Assembly (NCBI RefSeq): GCF_013364275.1
Contig: NZ_CP054932.1
Location: forward strand, 5,580,001-5,644,000
DNA from: Actinomadura sp. NAK00032
Lineage (GTDB): Bacteria; Actinomycetota; Actinomycetes; Streptosporangiales; Streptosporangiaceae
Reading direction: 5' to 3'
Length of the DNA stretch: 64,000 nucleotides
In this document: positions 62,832 through 64,000 of the stretch, piece after piece
Position numbering within the stretch: position 1 is the stretch's first letter
How the letters are laid out: each line of letters starts with the position of its first letter
Position numbers and translations under genes: made by a program
The notes under the pieces: model-generated
What the model was told of the DNA's origin: nothing
Database searches by the model: none
What the model saw: only the letters and a program-made list of their open reading frames with translations

Positions 62832-63329
62832 TCAGGCCGTCGGGCCGCTCGTCGCCCGCGCGCGTTCGGCGGCCTCGACGATCGTCCGGTCGGCGACCTG
62901 CCGGTCCTGCCAGCCGCGCACGTCGGCGCTCTTGCCCGGCTCCAGGCTCTTGTAGATGTCGAAGAAGTGCGCGATCTCGTCGAGGATGTGCTCGTGCACG
63001 TCGCGCAGGTCGCGGATCTCCTCGTAGCGGACGTCCCGCGACGGGACGGTGAGGACCTTGGCGTCGGCCCCCTTCTCGTCGTGCATCCAGAACACGCCGA
63101 CGCTGCGGACGGTGATCTGGCAGCCGGGGAACGTGGGCTCCTCCAGCAGCACCATCGCGTCCAGCGGGTCGCCGTCCTCCGCGCAGGTGTCCGGGATGTA
63201 GCCGTAGTCGTGCGGGTACCGGGTCGCGGTGAACAGCATCCGGTCGAGGCGGATGCGGCCCAGCCGGTGGTCCATCTCGTACTTGTTGCGCGATCCCCCG
63301 GGGATCTCGACGACCATTTCGATCTCCAT
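62832..63329 (-). CDS. ppa: Inorganic pyrophosphatase (family I)
   Basis: A 165-residue Mg2+-dependent enzyme that hydrolyses pyrophosphate. It has EIPGGSRNKYEMDHRLGRIRLDRML, YPHDYGYIPDTCAEDGDPLDAMVL (the signature DxDPxD) and DEIAHFFDIYKSLEPGK. ATG 63329 matches the family N-terminus MEIEMVVEIPGGS. The length is normal. It lies between the monooxygenase and the divergent maleylacetate reductase and may share a promoter region with the latter. Confidence 0.96.
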   Translation of the reverse strand: MEIEMVVEIPGGSRNKYEMDHRLGRIRLDRMLFTATRYPHDYGYIPDTCAEDGDPLDAMVLLEEPTFPGCQITVRSVGVFWMHDEKGADAKVLTVPSRDVRYEEIRDLRDVHEHILDEIAHFFDIYKSLEPGKSADVRGWQDRQVADRTIVEAAERARATSGPTA

Positions 63330-63402
63330 GCGTACCTCCCCCGTCCCATCCCTACCCCATCCGGGGCGCCGGCGGGACGATCCGCGCCCGTAGAGTCGGG
63401 GC

Positions 63403-64000
63403 ATGGACGCGCTCCGCTTCACCTACCGGCCGCTGCCCGTGCGGGTCGTCTTCGGCGCGGGCGTGCTGGCCGGCCTGCCCGCCGAGGCGGCCGCGCTGGG
63501 CCTGTCCCGGGTGCTGGTGCTGGCGACGCCGGGGCGGCGGGGGGACGCCGAGCGCGCCGCGGCGGCCCTCGGGGACCGGCTGGCCGGCGTGCACGCCGGA
63601 GCGGTGATGCACGTCCCGGCGCAGGTGGCGGCGGAGGCGTGCCGGGCCGCCGCGGCGGCGGGCGCGGACGGCCTCGTCGCGTTCGGCGGCGGGTCGGCGG
63701 TCGGGCTGGCCAAGGCGGTCGCGAAGGAGACGGGGCTGCCGATCGTGGCCGTCCCGACGACGTACTCCGGCTCGGAGATGACGCCGGTGTGGGGCATGAC
63801 GGAGGACGGCGTCAAACGCACCGGGCGCGACGAGCGCGTCCTGGCCCGGACGGTCCTCTACGACCCGTCCCTGACGCTGGGCCTGCCGCCCGCCGTCTCG
63901 GCGGCGTCGGCGATGAACGCGATGGCGCACGCCGTCGAGGCGCTGTACTCCCCCGACGCGTCGCCGGTGGTGTCGCTGATGGCGGAGGAGGCCGTCCGGG
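63403..64000 (+). CDS. Maleylacetate reductase, 5' part (cut by window end)
   Basis: The frame starts at ATG 63403 and is open to the window edge (199 codons seen of ~350). It reads MDALRFTYRPLPVRVVFGAG, then VLVLATPGRRGDAERAAAAL, LVAFGGGSAVGLAKAVAKETG (NAD-binding), IVAVPTTYSGSEMTPVWGMTEDGVKRTG and MNAMAHAVEALYS (iron/metal-ligand region). This is the maleylacetate reductase branch of the iron-type alcohol dehydrogenases, which feeds ring-cleavage products into beta-ketoadipate. It is divergent from ppa with a 73-base gap. Confidence 0.9.
   Translation, partial: MDALRFTYRPLPVRVVFGAGVLAGLPAEAAALGLSRVLVLATPGRRGDAERAAAALGDRLAGVHAGAVMHVPAQVAAEACRAAAAAGADGLVAFGGGSAVGLAKAVAKETGLPIVAVPTTYSGSEMTPVWGMTEDGVKRTGRDERVLARTVLYDPSLTLGLPPAVSAASAMNAMAHAVEALYSPDASPVVSLMAEEAVR

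Overview
The window is high-G+C actinobacterial chromosome, most like the Thermomonosporaceae/Streptosporangiales (Actinomadura-type). The reasons are codon use strongly biased to G/C at third positions, an SsgB-like sporulation protein, polyphosphate glucokinase, two S-adenosyl methyltransferases of the actinobacterial Methyltransf_19 type, an S1 protease and many GTG/TTG starts. The assignment is by gene content only.

Layout. (1) 25-6383, minus strand: a branched-chain-amino-acid-type (Liv) uptake operon. It has a binding protein (TTG start), LivH, a LivM-LivG fusion, LivF and an acyl-CoA ligase, and probably imports a carboxylic or amino acid and activates it with CoA. (2) 6.4-27.7 kb: an accessory region rich in remnants. 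It carries orphan proteins of 511, 280 and 643 residues, an SDR/TetR pair, a dead amidohydrolase, a small PD-(D/E)XK nuclease-like protein and a NACHT-type NTPase gene. It also holds two identical inverted IS3-family copies, a full IS256-family copy plus an inverted end of a sister copy, three IS110-family remnants, an integrase-core fragment and two broken tRNA-like sequences. It ends at the 3' end of an intact tRNA-Val(CAC). (3) 27.8-33.5 kb: core-like genes, namely membrane proteins, SsgB-like, soluble transhydrogenase, a TetR/SMR efflux pair around a long inverted repeat, and polyphosphate glucokinase with a 13-bp tandem repeat in its 3' end. (4) 33.5-41.7 kb, minus strand: a tightly coupled operon of sugar ABC importer, CehA/McbA-type PHP hydrolase and GH38 alpha-mannosidase. 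(5) 41.7-44.5 kb: a class IV PLP enzyme, an ArsR regulator, a tRNA Gly-Cys-Val array, then a ~107-bp tandem array with nine identical GC hairpins. (6) 44.5-64 kb: secreted and lipoprotein genes, methyltransferases, a SIS/sugar kinase/class II aldolase operon, a DHFR-like protein, a sulfatase-type membrane enzyme with a GT39-type glycosyltransferase, a 970-residue protein with a PcfJ-like segment, an AhpD-like protein, an FAD monooxygenase, pyrophosphatase and the start of a maleylacetate reductase gene cut by the window edge.

The best-supported unusual result is in the accessory region. A NACHT gene is split by an IS3-family copy. Removing 21155-22740 and one copy of the 4-bp duplication GACC restores a single ~1005-codon frame with no mismatch. 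The sister copy (16495-18080, duplication CCGC) sits in the same way inside an older IS110 transposase 3' end. Both junctions support the element limits (1586 bp) independently. Bacterial NACHT proteins are known anti-phage NLR-like sensors, so this looks like a defence gene inactivated by recent transposition.
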